From assembly GCA_037176705.1 (NCBI GenBank), contig CM073885.1, positions 221,786,290-221,850,289 on the forward strand: a stretch of 64,000 nucleotides of DNA, given 5' to 3'. This DNA comes from Molossus alvarezi. Taxonomy: Eukaryota; Chordata; Mammalia; Chiroptera; Molossidae. Position numbers and translations under genes: made by a program. Of this stretch, positions 1-11,389 are shown piece after piece. Position 1 is the first letter of the stretch. The number at the start of each line of letters is the position of its first letter. The notes below the pieces were generated by a model, which had not been told where the DNA came from, did no database searches, and was given only the letters and a program-made list of their open reading frames with translations.

Positions 1-584
1 AGTTCTGTGAACTTGAGAAGATGGACTAGATTCCGTTGCCTTTTTAAATATGGCATATTGAAGGAAACTATCATATTGTTACCTATGTCTTCTCTTCAGG
101 AAAAATCATTCTTAGATGAAAGGACGTGGTTTTGAGATCATGGTTCTGTTTTTTGTCCAATAGAGTCTAGTTAGTCATCTCCCTGACCCGAACAAAACAA
201 TCTGTGTGTGTTCTGGTTAGTGAAGTAGACTTTTCCTTTAACAGGACACTCACTGCATTTCTATAAATGTAGCTAAGGGAAGATTCTCTCTCTCTTTTTT
301 TTAACTGCTAGCTGCATTACCCAATTATCAAATAAAATACTTGAGCTTCATGAAGATTTTATTTTGTACAATTTAATTACTTGAAAATAGATTTAGGACT
401 TTTCCTTTATCCCTATTTTTTAGCACCTTCTTTGCTTATATGAAGGGTTTATTACTCAATGGATATTAGTATCTTTCTCCTCAAACAGTGGACCACCCAT
501 TCTTGTGCGTGGTTTTGATGTTTTTATGGTAAAAACACCAATATTGATAACACATTCTTTTAATTTCCTTAGCATATTTTAGAC
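1..584. other. AT-rich single-copy stretch
   Basis: No open frame, exon-like segment or recognisable repeat is seen. The last eight bases (577-584, TTTTAGAC) are the left target-site duplication of the SPIN element that follows. Confidence 0.5.
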
Positions 585-776
585 CAGTGGTTCTCAACCT
601 TCCTAATGCTGTGACCCTTTAATACAGTTCCTCATGCTGTGGTGACCCCCAACCATAAAATTATTTTTGTTGCTACTTTATAACTGTAGTTTTACTGCTG
701 TTATGTCTTAGGCGACCCCTGCGAAAGGGTCATTCGACCCCTAAAGGGGTTGTAACCCACAGGTTGAGAACCACTG
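585..776 (+). mobile_element. SPIN-type hAT non-autonomous transposon, copy 1
   Basis: A 192-bp element begins CAGTGGTTCTCAACC and ends GGTTGAGAACCACTG, a perfect 15-bp terminal inverted repeat. It is flanked by TTTTAGAC (577-584) and TTTCAGAC (777-784), an 8-bp hAT target duplication with one mismatch that is close to the hAT preference nTCTAGAn. Internal landmarks are the GTGACCCCCAACCATAAAAT block on the left and the pair AAAGGGTC/GACCCCTAAAGGGGT on the right. These match my memory of the SPIN/URR1 group of short hAT elements, a family reported to have moved horizontally among tetrapods. It has no coding capacity and relies on a transposase made elsewhere. The family name is from recognition, not a search. 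Confidence 0.85.
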
Positions 777-784
777 TTTCAGAC

Positions 785-1744
785 TAAAGCCTCAGTTAAT
801 TGTGATAGTATTGGAACAGGTGTGACGCATTCTTGTGCTTTTTTTTTTTTTTTTTCCTTTTTCTGAATCTTTTGCTCAGGTAGTTGTGCTAGTACATTGA
901 CTAGAATCTCCAACTACATTTTGGCTGGTACCAGCTGTGACATCACTGTTAGCTATAGAGAACTTTTCTGTGGATCTGAAGCACCTACCATATCTTTGAT
1001 GATTCCAAATGCATTAGAGTGTGGAGCAAAGGAAGTAAGGCAGCACCCACAAAGTCAGAAGAAATAATGATGCCTCTACACTGTCAATGTGGAGGGTTAT
1101 CTCATAATGGCCATTCTTACTCATTTGGTGATACTCCCTGTTTAGCCACTAAGTAGAAAAAGTCAAAGACATCTAATTAAAGAATTTCATTTTATCCCAG
1201 GAGACTTTGTCTCATTGTGAGCTAGTTGAACAATATATTCATTAGCATAAAATGTTAGGCTGCTTCCATAAAAATCGATGCCTTTGATATTAAAAAGATT
1301 CAACTGTGAGGCTAATGTGTGTGTAGATTTTACACAAATACAAAGCAAAACAGATTAGTGGCCTTGCACCTGAAGTCCATTGGAAAACATCTGGTCCTCC
1401 AGTGTACTTGTGCTTGATCTAATTGATAATATTAATTTGTTTTTATCTTATTTTATAAGGTCCAATCTTGCTAGCAACCTGAAGAAAACACAGGGTAGCC
1501 AAGTATATAAGGCTGAGTGGATTTCACTTTTCCTTATTGGGGTCTAGTTCACTTTGCTCTGTTTTAGACTGACATCTGGTGGACATGATGATAAATCCAT
1601 TGCCCTTGCAGTGGAGCCTTCTATCAAAGCAAAGGCGTGGCCATTTTGTGCTAAGCTCTTGCCAGTAAATACTCCACAGAATTATTTATTTTCATTTTCT
1701 GTTGTGCATAATTCAGAATGGTGGTCTGAATTTGAACCATCTCA
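785..1744. other. single-copy stretch, nothing recognised
   Basis: Apart from a T-tract near 840-855, no repeat family or coding signal is seen. The 67-codon frame at 1554-1757 has no recognisable domain. Confidence 0.4.
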
Positions 1745-2120
1745 TCAAAGTCTTTAAAAAGTATTTTGACCCAGAACTACCATTAAAGAAAGTGTATTTG
1801 AGAGAAACACACAGAGACAGATTTATGTATAGACATGTTCCTCAAAGTATAATTTATAATGGCAAATTTGGAACTAAAACGTTCAAAAATACGAATTGTT
1901 AACATTAGACTGTTCCATTTGATTGTGCACTTTATAAGAACATTTAATGGTGTGAGAAATTATTTATGACAAAGTGAACAGAACCTATTAAAAAACAAGT
2001 AAAACATCATGATTCTGGTTTTGGCTTTCTGTATGTTTTCTCCTTTCAAAGGCATGAACATGTAATATTTTTGGAACCACAAAGAAAAAAAATTATTGTA
2101 AATAATGTATATGTATGGTT
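1745..2120 (+). mobile_element. ancient L1-like remnant
   Basis: Degenerate text follows the order of an old L1 ORF2 C-terminal region: 'gacccagaactaccatta', then 'agatttatgtatagacatg', then 'ataatttataatggcaaatt'. These correspond to the usual 'acccagcaattccacttc', 'atgtacaaggatgttcat' and 'atttataatagcaaaaa' blocks. Stops and indels make it non-coding. The boundaries are approximate. Confidence 0.5.
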
Positions 2121-4023
2121 ACGGGCGGGCATACATATCAGCACCAACTCTTTTCAAACTAACACGTTCTTTAAGGTATCTCTCCTGAACCTTTGTCAAG
2201 TAAATATGCTTCTATAGAAAATGGGTGCAAAAGGTCATGACCAACTACTTCACTGTTGAGATCAGGAATAATCCAGGAGGCTCCAACATGCAACTGCCTT
2301 TTCAACTTTTGAATGGGTTTTGTGGCTGAGACAAAAAGCGTGTTATTTCTTGTATGACTCTAAAGACTCATTAATTTCTTCCAGGGCTTATGTTTTGTTT
2401 CAATGAGTTTTTGGTGGAATGTGGAAGAAGATGCAATTCAAATCATTGTGCAGTGTGTGCAATAACCAGAGCTCTATTATATAATTGGACACAGTGCATC
2501 TCTTAAAGCATTTTTAAGATGTAGCTTTGAGATTTTTTTTTTTTTTTGTAAATAAAAAGGCATAGACTAATTTGCTTGCTTCACTGGGTGATTAGTCCAA
2601 AAAGAGAAGGATAAAGGGATCTCACAGGTTTTCTTAAATGGATCTAGGAGCAACCACCCTTGGTCCTGGAAGCAGCTGTGTGGCTAGCCAAACCTACCTA
2701 GGTGTTCCTTTCATGGGCCTTTGCATCTCACATTTGTTTATTTAATACATTTAGACATGATTTCCACATACATGTTTAACATATCACTTTTGCCTACCCT
2801 AAGGGCACCAGATGGTAAATCCAAAAAAGAGAAGAATTCTTTTTAGAGCTCCCTGCTGGTTCAATTAACACTCCTCAGTTCTCTTAATGCAATGGTTAAC
2901 CTCTTTTTGATCTAGCCATTTGGTCAACAAAACTTTGATGGTTGTTAGAGGAGTAGTTTATAAGTTTCACACTTAGAGGTATTAACACCATTGCTGTTAG
3001 ATTGACAGGACTTCAACTAATCCTCCAGCTCTAGTGGGAAATATATTTCCTTATGGATCTTTCACTGCATTAATTCTGCTAAATTCCTGGCTGGGGCATA
3101 GCCAATGTTGCTGCTTAATCATATTCAAAGAAATAGAAATGAAATCTGACTGGTGTACATTCACCTGTGTGTGCTTCTTAAATATATATGCAAAGATAAA
3201 TTGATCATGCAATTAACTATTATCTTTTCAGAATTTTAAAATGCAAGGCAGACTATGGTTAAATGACTATTAACAATTTTTAGTTATTGAGTAGTTCTTC
3301 TTATGATGGTCATGTTTTAGGAATTCAATATATATACAATGGCTGTGTTACATATTGGTGCTGTTTTCCTTTATCTAAGTAAAACATTCTCAAAATAACA
3401 TTCACTGGGAGATATGATTCACTTTACACATTGCGTTTTGGGAATATAGCGCAAGGTCACGTTCTGTTATCATAAAGATCTTTAAGACATGGTAGATGGA
3501 GCATACCAGGGCCAGAGTTACGGAAAACCAAGGACAGAAGAGTTTGCTTTTCAAAGGAAGACCTTTCATAAGTCTCATGTGTTTTGACTTCAAATGAAAT
3601 TTTAACCCTTAAGAAATTGCTCCCTCTATTCTTTCTGCTTAAGGTACTTGGCTGCTTGCTGAGGTTTATCATTCATCAAATTTTTAGGAAGAAATCTCTC
3701 TTTTAAGATCAAGAAAACTATGCAGAGAAAATGATCTTTTCCTTAAGTGTATTGAGCCTAAATTGTTAGCAAAAATTTCAGGTATTAGTAGTCTATGATT
3801 TAGAAGTGAAACCAAGCTGCATTTAAATGAGTCTATTCCAATGCTCTGTAAATTCAAGGATAAACTGAGAAAAAATAAAAGAATATAGACTCATAAGGTA
3901 GATATGTTAACATAATAATAATTCCAACATATCGAGTCCCTACTACAGTTTTATTTTCTCAATGCGCAGTTGTCCATGTATATTAATACACCTAGTGCCA
4001 ACTTCTCTTGTCGCTCTAGTAAA
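2121..4023. other. single-copy stretch, nothing recognised
   Basis: AT-rich sequence with a T15 tract near 2531-2547. Open frames at 3402-3672 on the minus strand overlap each other in different frames and show no domain. I see no repeat family or splice-bounded exon. Confidence 0.4.
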
Positions 4024-4215
4024 CAGTGCTGTCCAACAGAACTTACTGTAATGATGGAGAAATTCTGTATCTGAGCTGTCCAGTATTGTAGCCACTAGTC
4101 ACACGTGGCTACAGGGGGCTTGACATGTGGCTACTACAACTGAGGAACTAAATTTTAATTTTATTTAATTTCAACTTAAATGGCCACCTGGGGCTAGTGG
4201 TTACCATGGCTGATG
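4024..4215 (+). mobile_element. MER5A-type hAT-Charlie MITE
   Basis: The segment opens with CAGTGCTGTCCAACAGAACT and carries the characteristic inner text 'ctgtccagtattgtagccactagtcacacgtggctac' in pieces, then 'caactgaggaactaaatttt' and 'ggggctagtggttaccatgg'. This order is that of MER5A, an old mammalian non-autonomous hAT element. The right terminus is decayed, so no 8-bp target duplication can be paired. Confidence 0.85.
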
Positions 4216-4229
4216 ATATGACCTTATTC

Positions 4230-4437
4230 CATTAACTACTTTCGTTATCTTCATAGTGCTTAGCATAAACTGTAACAATTATCTTTTTAGTTTATTTGTT
4301 TCTTTATTAATGGTCTATCTTCTTATTAGTAGACTGTAAGCTCCCTAAGGATACATGATCTGTCTTTTTCTAAACTATGTTTTTATTACCTAGAGCAGAG
4401 TGTGTAGTAGGTCCTCACATTATTTATTAAAAATATA
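4230..4437 (+). mobile_element. LINE L2 3' end fragment
   Basis: Landmarks are 'gactgtaagctccctaagga', 'cctagagcagagtgtgtagt' and a terminal 'ttatttattaaaa'. They match the conserved L2 tail (gtaagctccatgagggcag ... cagtgcctggcacatag ... aataaat). It is ancient and non-coding. Confidence 0.7.
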
Positions 4438-4439
4438 CA

Positions 4440-4560
4440 AAGATGTTATTATTATGCATGTTCTACAGATGATCAGTAGCAAAGAAGGAACATAACTTGC
4501 TAAAGGTGACAGGAATTTAAAGCCTGGATAATCTGACTCAAGCCCAGAATCCTTCCCCTT
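4440..4560 (-). mobile_element. MIR SINE fragment
   Basis: Read on the minus strand, the segment follows the MIR core and tail. The plus strand shows 'tctacagatgatcagtagc ... aacttgctaaaggtgacagg', equivalent to the MIR antisense blocks 'acagatgaggaaactgag' and 'aacttgcccaaggtcacac'. Boundaries are approximate. Confidence 0.6.
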
Positions 4561-4828
4561 TACCAGTTGGCCATAACTGTATTCATGGCTTTACTTCAGA
4601 GTCCTGATAGCCAAGTCTCAACGATGGAAACTGTTTTGGCTGGATTAACACCAAAAGCTGAGTAGTCTCTGATCTGCTTTGGTCACTGTCATTCTATTCA
4701 GAAATCTTTCAGGGCTTTGGGTTAAGGCAACTGTTCCAGAAGTTTGAATGCACATATGTTACTATTGAGGAATAATATTTTAACCTAGAATTTCCCAGAC
4801 TGTTCATACCACTTAAGAATTGTAGTGC

Positions 4829-5043
4829 TCGCCCAGCCAGTGTGGTTCAGTGGATTGAGCATCCTCCCATGGACTGAGAGGTCTGGTTGGATCCTAGGTC
4901 AGGGCACAAGCCCAGGTTTCAGGCTGGATCCCCAGTAGGGGGTGTGCAGGAGGCAGCCAATGGATGTTTCTCTCTCACATTGATGTTTCTATCTGTGTCC
5001 CTTCCTCTCTCTCTAAAAAAAATCAATAAAAATATTTAAAAAC
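4829..5043 (+). mobile_element. VES-like tRNA SINE (CAATAAA-tail type)
   Basis: The tRNA-like head reads 'gcccagccagtgtggttcag' with the A box as TGGTTCAGTGG and a diverged B box near 4888. The tail is CT-rich followed by 'aaaatcaataaaaat'. Flanks GAATTGTAGTGC (4817-4828) and GAATTATAGTGC (5044-5055) form a 12-bp target duplication with one mismatch. Divergence in the head suggests an older copy than those ending in the 'cctcgggtgaggat' tail. Confidence 0.85.
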
Positions 5044-5055
5044 GAATTATAGTGC

Positions 5056-6495
5056 ACTTTGAGATACTATGAAATGCTCTGCTGGAAGGGGTGGGGTGGG
5101 GAAGGACGTTTCTGGAAATAGATTTTTCGTAAAATGTACTTACAGTATATGTGTAAGGAATACATAAAATACATTTTCTTGGCTGTTCTTATTATTTTGA
5201 GATAATCTACTTAAGAAAAAAGTGAGTCAAAATTCCTAAGAAACTACGTATAGAAACCCAGAGGTTGGCCCACATTAAAGATTTACAAATGAATCTTCAG
5301 AGTAAAGTAAAAACCATTTATTTACCATTGCTTGTCTGTATTGTCTGTAAACTTGCAACATGTTTGTGATATTATCTTTTGTTTTTGTTAAACATTTATA
5401 CTATACAAGTATATATTTGTGCCTGAAAGAAAGTTTAAATACAGAGCATTCGAATTAATTTAAGTAAACAAATCAAATACTTCTAAGAAGAAATAATCAA
5501 TTGTAGCCTCTGTTTTCTTAAAAAATTGAGAAGTGTGCTGTACAAGGTGAAATAAAGACTTTTTCAATGGCCGAATGCAAGCTGCTGGAACACTGGGAAG
5601 CCTCGGTTTTATGTTCTTCTCTTTGCTGCAATACACCTGTGCAAAACAACATGTTCACAGAATGTTGTAATATTAAATAGAGGAATAGGTCTCATACATG
5701 ATCAGATACTGCAGTAGCATTTCTAATATTAAGCAATATATAACTGACACAAAAAATACTCTATGCATTTAAAGAATTAACAAAAATATAAAATTAACAA
5801 TGTTTCAACTTGATATCTGTGGTCTTTTTTTGTTAAGAGAATCAACATCATTTAATACATTTAGCATATTTAATATGTTAATAAATAAGTTTAACATAAA
5901 TATTAAATTAACTTTTTAATTTAATAGATTTGACTTTCTATTCTGTTATATAGTACAAATGCACATAAACTCATTTTACTCATTTCTTGAGGATTCAGTT
6001 AATGAATATCCTCAACCAACTTTGACAACCTTTTTTAATCGTAGTGTGCGTTATATCTTACTAGCTCCTTTTGGTGTTTTGTCAATATATTAACAGTATT
6101 TAAATGTTTCATAGGGAACTTTGCTTTAGCTCTTTAATGCCCAGTGATCCAACAATCCACATTAGTATTTTGGCTAGCTTTCTCTAATCATGGAACATGA
6201 CTGCCAACCAAGGTGAGTCTGTTTGGACTGAGAACCAGAGAAAATTAACTAGCAAGTACTGATTAGAGGGGACAGGCCTCGGTGATATTTCCCAGTGGGA
6301 GCCTAGAGTGCTAAGAGGGCAGCATATGGGCACCTGTGGGAGGGATACAGTGGGAAGTTTGTTCTGGCCTGTGGCCTAATCCCTCTTAAGAGGCAGCAGG
6401 GACCAGATCCAGGTCCTTGGGTTCTGAAGTGGAATGTAGTGCACAAGGTCATCAGGAGTGTCTTTATAGTTAGAGGCTGACTGACAGTCCAAGTT
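5056..6495. other. AT-rich single-copy stretch
   Basis: Very AT-rich, especially 5740-5960. A short G-rich cluster (three GGGG runs) lies at about 5088-5103. No gene, exon or recognised repeat was found. Confidence 0.4.
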
Positions 6496-6577
6496 CTTTT
6501 TATTTTTATTAATTAATATGTTTTTGTTATAGATGTTTCTCCTTTTCCCCCCCAGATACCCACCTCCCAACTCCTTG
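6496..6577 (-). mobile_element. short L1 3' end fragment
   Basis: The plus strand reads 'tattaattaatatg ... gttatagatgtttctccttttcccc', the reverse complement of the L1 3' UTR end 'ggggaaaaggagaaacatct' seen at 44712, 44974 and 56735 in this window. Only about 80 bp of the extreme 3' end is present, so this is a severely 5'-truncated insertion. Confidence 0.75.
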
Positions 6578-7539
6578 TAGTGTGTGATGGGTGAAGCAAG
6601 AAAAAACGTATTTGATAAGTTCAAAGGTAAGAGCAAACCCCCAAATTGGAGAGAGCCAAAAGAAGGAGACAATTCAATGTAAAGAGATCAAGGTTAAAAA
6701 TAAAGTTGGTTAAGTGCATGGACTTGGAGTGTTTTATTTTAACTTAAAATGAAAATGTAGAAGGTGGCAGTATTGGGAATTGAACCACCTCAATTTCTTC
6801 CCCCTCTTATCATATCACTATAGGGTTTAAGTCCTTTCTCCTTTCCTCACCAAAGGAACCTCTTTGAAGCATACTTTCCATTTGTATATAAAGCTGATAA
6901 TAAATAGTAGCCTTTATCTCATGGGAAAACTGTTAAGAATTAAGTGATTATAATGCCATAAACTATTTAGAACAGCAATTTTCAATGGTTTGCCATGTCA
7001 CACTGGTATGCCACAGAAGTTTTCAAACTTGTAATACCTGACTATTTAGTCAGAAGCACTGACTTCTTTTTCCTTAGAGTGTCAAACAAAAAATGACAAC
7101 AGCCAACAAAACAATAGCCTCCTGGTACAAATACCCTGTCTTGAACCATAAGTATATAGGTCATATAATATGGTTGAATCTTATTGTTCATGTCACATAA
7201 TAAGGTGTATTTTCTTGGTTAATTCTTCGTACCAAAAATATTTATATACAAGTATAGGCATTTGCTTTTTAAAAAATTCACATTGGAATGAAAAGGGTAA
7301 GAAATTACTATTATTATTATTTTTCTGTAATTCAATCAAAAATATACCTATTTTTTTTTTGTCAGGTGGGCAAAAATATATTTTTTGATGCACCATAGAA
7401 TTTTAGTAATCAGTTTATGTGTGCTACGAGATTGAAAAGATTGAAACTTGCTAATTTAAACCAACCTCTGTTAAGGTCCGTGCTCCATCAGTATGGCTGT
7501 TATTATTAGCGCAAGGAAGACCCTGGGCTATGGTCAAGA
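6578..7539. other. mostly unrecognised; possible decayed MIR and hAT pieces
   Basis: Weak MIR-like text runs at 6880-6990. At 6980-7060 the wording 'ccatgtcacactggtatgcc' resembles a decayed hAT-type element, but no termini are visible. No coding signal was found; the paired frames at 7170-7396 lie on opposite strands of the same AT-rich text. Confidence 0.3.
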
Positions 7540-7700
7540 GCAGAGGTGGATGAAGGTAAGTTACTACAGTGGTAACACATGTGCTTTGGAAACAGATAGG
7601 CCTTGGGCAAGTTACTGGGCCCTCTTTTCATTAGTAAAACAGAAACACTAATGACCTTATTGGTTTGCTGTGAAGGTGAAGTTAAATAACATATCTGAAA
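7540..7700 (+). mobile_element. MIR SINE fragment
   Basis: The order 'tgctttggaaacagatagg', 'ccttgggcaagttactgg', 'ttcattagtaaaacag' and 'gctgtgaaggtgaagttaa' follows the MIR body (gactctggagccagac ... ttgggcaagttactta ... catctgtaaaatgg ... gtgaggattaaat). Confidence 0.6.
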
Positions 7701-8212
7701 ATTTTGTTGCTTGTTAAAGGGTTAATCTTCATAAATGCAGGGCCGGTGGCCTCATTTCATTTGTCATCTGCCATAGGGTGAATGGGCTTATAAGTAAAAG
7801 ATTAGATCAACATTTAGAACTTTGGCAAAGGACAACTTTCATGTTGATCCATGGCTTGGAAAACCGGATTTTCAAAGTTCTTCATGTGTATACGCCAGTA
7901 CTATGCAAATGTATAAGATATAAAATACTAATGATCGCTAAGGATACAATAACCTCTCATTACTGGACCTGTATTTCCTATTGCCTCACCCTAATGCAGT
8001 CTTCACATTCATTTGAGCTGCATAAAAACAATACCAACCCCGTATTATCAAGGTTAGAACTTAGGAAAACCTTTAAGAAGTGCCAGTATTTTCTTTCAAC
8101 TTTCATAAAAAGGCTGAATTTTATAAAAAGTGACTGGTGAAGACATACAGTCTCTCCTTTTCTGTGAGTGGCATTTTTCACTTCCATTTATTTTAGGCAG
8201 TTCATGACTTAT
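7701..8212. other. single-copy stretch with a chance 120-codon frame
   Basis: The frame at 7778-8140 (+) encodes 120 residues with no recognisable motif and composition typical of translated AT-rich DNA. No splice or promoter context supports it, so I do not call a gene. Confidence 0.4.
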
Positions 8213-8380
8213 AAGAGAGAGAGAGAAACATTCATGTGAGAGACGCACATGGAGTGATCGCCACCCACACGACCCCAACCGGGGCCGGAGACAAACTGCA
8301 ACGTGACCTTAGCGGGAACCGAACCCACGACTCTATGGTCCACAGGCTGACACTCTGACCACTGAGCCAAACCTGCCAGG
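8213..8380 (-). mobile_element. VES-type tRNA SINE, tail-less copy
   Basis: The plus strand shows the reverse of a VES body: 'gagagagagaaacattcatg', 'accccaaccggggccgg', 'cgggaaccgaaccca' (B box) and 'ctgagccaaacctgccagg' (A box and 5' end). The 'cctcgggtgaggat' tail expected at the left is absent, so the copy is 3'-truncated or decayed. No target duplication was found. Confidence 0.8.
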
Positions 8381-9573
8381 AAAGATTTTATTGTTTTTAA
8401 AAATTAAAAAATTAGCTTAAATAAAATACATTCTCCCCCACCTCAATTTAAACAATGGAAATTGAAGAACTTTTGTTAGCTTTGTAATGTGTCATCTTGA
8501 CTAGGCTGAACTACATTTTCCAGAATTTGCTTTTCTTTTGCTTCTGCTTAGAGTGGGCCACAAAAGAGATTCTTGTGTGAGGTGCAGGGGGCAGAAGAAA
8601 GCAGCAGCCGTTTGGTAGCTCACACTCGGTGTTGCTGATCTGCTGATTCACATTCTTGGTGGAATGTGTATATACATATATACATATATATTTATATAAT
8701 ATAATTATAACGTATATAATTTTTTTCTAGTGGTCTGCTTCTCTGATTGAGCCCTGATTCCTTGACCTATTGTATGTCTTTCTCCAGATATACCCACTGT
8801 TACTAATGTTGTGCCATGATCTAGATTTTTTTTTTTATGTGCTTGTACCTAACCATCACAGAGCACACCAACAGGTTTCTCTCTGTGCCAGGTGCTTTCA
8901 TATGATTTAGGAAAAAAAAAAATTGGAGACTCAGATTACCTGTGCCTTCTCTTTTGACGAGTCATTTCATTGATATCAAGATGTGCTTACATTTCTCAGT
9001 TTTGTGTGCTCAGCTAACAGTGGCTGTTCCCCTTTTTGTTAATAGTCTAAGCTTTTCTGTTAGTAACTTTGTTCAAGTTTCTCCTCCATTGTTTGAGAAT
9101 TATTTATGAAGTTTCTTTTGCAATCACTGAATAGCATAGGTCATGTGGATTCAGAATGAGTGCTCAAAAAACTCATCCATCTAGCTGTTTGCCTTCTGTT
9201 TTGCTTAGTGATCTATAGTACCCCTGCTCACCTTCAGGTTTTACATTCCCTGTTCTACTTCTTAGGTTGAGGGTGAGCATTCATAATTTTAGACCAGGAA
9301 AAAACAATCATTTATATGTTTCTTGCTTTCTTTGTTTTATATTGTTTCCAGTTTTGTGTGCCTCAGTGGAGGTACATGGTTTGGGTGCAAAATAAAATCA
9401 AACTACTGAAAATCTAAATTCAGTGTTGGAGGTATTGGAGGAAATTGTACTGGGGATTATAATTAGAAATTATTTTCTAGTTTATAATATAATTAGAAAA
9501 GTAGGCATAAATATGTAAAAATCTAATTCATAATAAAAGAGTTAAGTTATAGCTCAAAAAATGGATGAATTGT
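8381..9573. other. single-copy stretch
   Basis: There is an alternating AT/TA tract at about 8667-8720. No repeat family or coding segment was recognised elsewhere in the stretch. Confidence 0.4.
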
Positions 9574-9589
9574 CACAAATTAGTTTTCT

Positions 9590-9837
9590 TTCTTCTTTTT
9601 TTTTTTTAATACTCACCCAAGGACATTTTTTGATATTTTGTTCAGATAGAGTGGGAGGGAGAAAGAGAGAGAGAAACAACGATGTGAAAGGGACTCATTG
9701 AGTGGTTGCCACCCCCATGACCCAACCAGGGCCGGGGACAAACTGCAACCGAGGTACATGCCCTTAGGGGGAACCGAACCCGGGTCTCTCCGGACCGCAA
9801 GCCAATGCTCTAACCGCTGAGCCAACCCGGCCAGGGC
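9590..9837 (-). mobile_element. VES tRNA SINE (gtgaggat-tail type)
   Basis: The complete minus-strand copy runs from 'actcacccaaggacattttt' at the 3' end to 'gagccaacccggccagggc' at the 5' end. The B box complement is 'gggaaccgaacccgg'. The 16-bp direct repeat CACAAATTAGTTTTCT at 9574-9589 and 9838-9853 is an exact target duplication, typical of L1-driven insertion. Confidence 0.95.
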
Positions 9838-10020
9838 CACAAATTAGTTTTCTAATGAATTACCACATTAATGTAGATGATTTAGAGAAGTTGCCTTCAC
9901 TGGTGTTGGGATGGCGGTAAAAGATGGGGTAGTTGAGAAGCTTCTTTCAAATTCTTCAGCTGCCAGTCCATTTCCGCAACCTAACTGCGAACAACTGGCT
10001 GAAAGAAAAGTACATAAAGT

Positions 10021-10200
10021 CTTTTTTAAATTTGTTATTTTTTGATTGGCTATTGGGGTGACATTGGTTAATAAAGTCATACTTGTTTCAAGTGTACAAT
10101 AAAACATCATGTGCGTATTGCATGTTGTGCCCATTGCCCCAACTCAAGTCTCTTTCCATCTTCACCACCACCCCCTTTACCCATGTCAACCTGCTCCATA
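10021..10200 (-). mobile_element. L1 3' UTR fragment
   Basis: The text 'tgacattggttaataaagtc ... gtttcaagtgtacaa ... acatcatgtgcgtattgcat' matches the antisense 3' UTR of an older mammalian L1 lineage, following a T-rich start at 10021. Boundaries to the right are uncertain. Confidence 0.55.
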
Positions 10201-10914
10201 AGCAAAATCAAATTTATTCTTTTGAATAATGTCTCAGCATTGCTTCATATCTCTCATAGCCTCCTCCCACATCCTGGGTTTTTTCCCAAGTGTTCAAACC
10301 CCTGTCTCCAGAGCACAGATGTCAAAACCACTTTTACTTATATTTAGTCATTAAAGCTTGCTTTCTTCTGATAATAATTTCTTCTTCATAATTATTTTTA
10401 AATTTACTACTCATGCTTAAAATAAGCATATGTTCCCAATTTTGATTTAATTATTGCTGGACATAATTAAATGTGGTCGTGACAATATTTTTGTAAGTTC
10501 CTGGATATTTTTATGTATAGTCAGGATTGAGAACCACTGTACTAAGGAAGCATGCTTTGAGAAAAGTTGACCTGACTGTAATTGGTTGTTTACATCCCTC
10601 TTGTTATTCTTCCAATTAGATTGTAAGCTTGTCAAGTCTTGCTCACCTTTGTGATTAATGTACGTACTTCAGGGAAGGGAGATGCTTGATTAACCCAGGC
10701 CGGCCTACGATTCCATAATACCAAAATCTCAAAACTCTGTAAATGGAAAAATGTTACTTAGCTTATTTGGGAACAAGACCTGACTTTGGCTAAGATAAGG
10801 CTATTTATAGTTTATTTGTATAACTTTGTATGGCTGTTTGTTTCACTAACGAATGTCAGTGTGTTTGATTATGGGGTATTGGACCAGACTCTTCTGAAGG
10901 TGTTACACATTTTA

Positions 10915-10916
<2 letters not shown>
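10201..10916. other. single-copy stretch
   Basis: Nothing recognised. It may include the decayed continuation of the L1 fragment on its left, but I cannot align it confidently. Confidence 0.35.

Positions 10917-10959
<43 letters not shown>
10917..10959. repeat. (CA)n microsatellite
   Basis: About 21 uninterrupted AC units. The flanking frames with poly-TH or poly-CV runs are translations of this tract and are not genes. Confidence 0.98.
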
Positions 10960-10961
<2 letters not shown>

Positions 10962-11109
10962 ACTTCCCTCTCGCATTCTGAATTCTGAAACACATTTGAC
11001 CCCAAATAGGCTTCAGAGAGATAATGTAGAGCAGTATTTATTGATGTTGCATCTGGGGATTTACGAAAGCTGAGGTCTTGGGAGATAGGGTAGAATTTAG
11101 AATTTACAC

Positions 11110-11279
11110 CACTGGTTCTCAAAACTGACAGAATCACCCATGGAGCTTTTAAAACCTAGCAGTGCCCTTGTACTACCTCCAGAGATTCTGATTTAATTGA
11201 TCTGGGGTTGGGCCTGGGCATTAGATCTGTTAAAAACTTTTCAGGTTATCCTATTGTATAGTCAGAATGAGAGCCAGTG
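11110..11279 (+). mobile_element. hAT-Charlie MITE (MER3-like)
   Basis: It opens CACTGGTTCTCAAAACTGAC and ends in 'gagagccagtg', with the inner blocks 'cagaatcacccatggagct', 'agagattctgatttaattga' and 'ctggggttgggcctgggcat'. This layout is that of MER3-like non-autonomous hAT-Charlie elements. No 8-bp target duplication is preserved. Confidence 0.7.
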
Positions 11280-11389
11280 GCCTGCAGTAATGATTCTGTG
11301 AACCCTGAAGCCTAAGAAGGGCTCCTGGTGGCTAACTGTATTCAAATTTTTAAAAAATTAAAGAAAGAAAAGAGCCTAGCAGCCCTTTC

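Noticed and set aside
7778..8140. 120-codon frame on the plus strand
   Set aside because: No domain, no Kozak or splice context, and composition expected of AT-rich DNA; treated as chance.
10786..11137. Frames on both strands with poly-TH and poly-CV runs
   Set aside because: They are translations of the (CA)n microsatellite.
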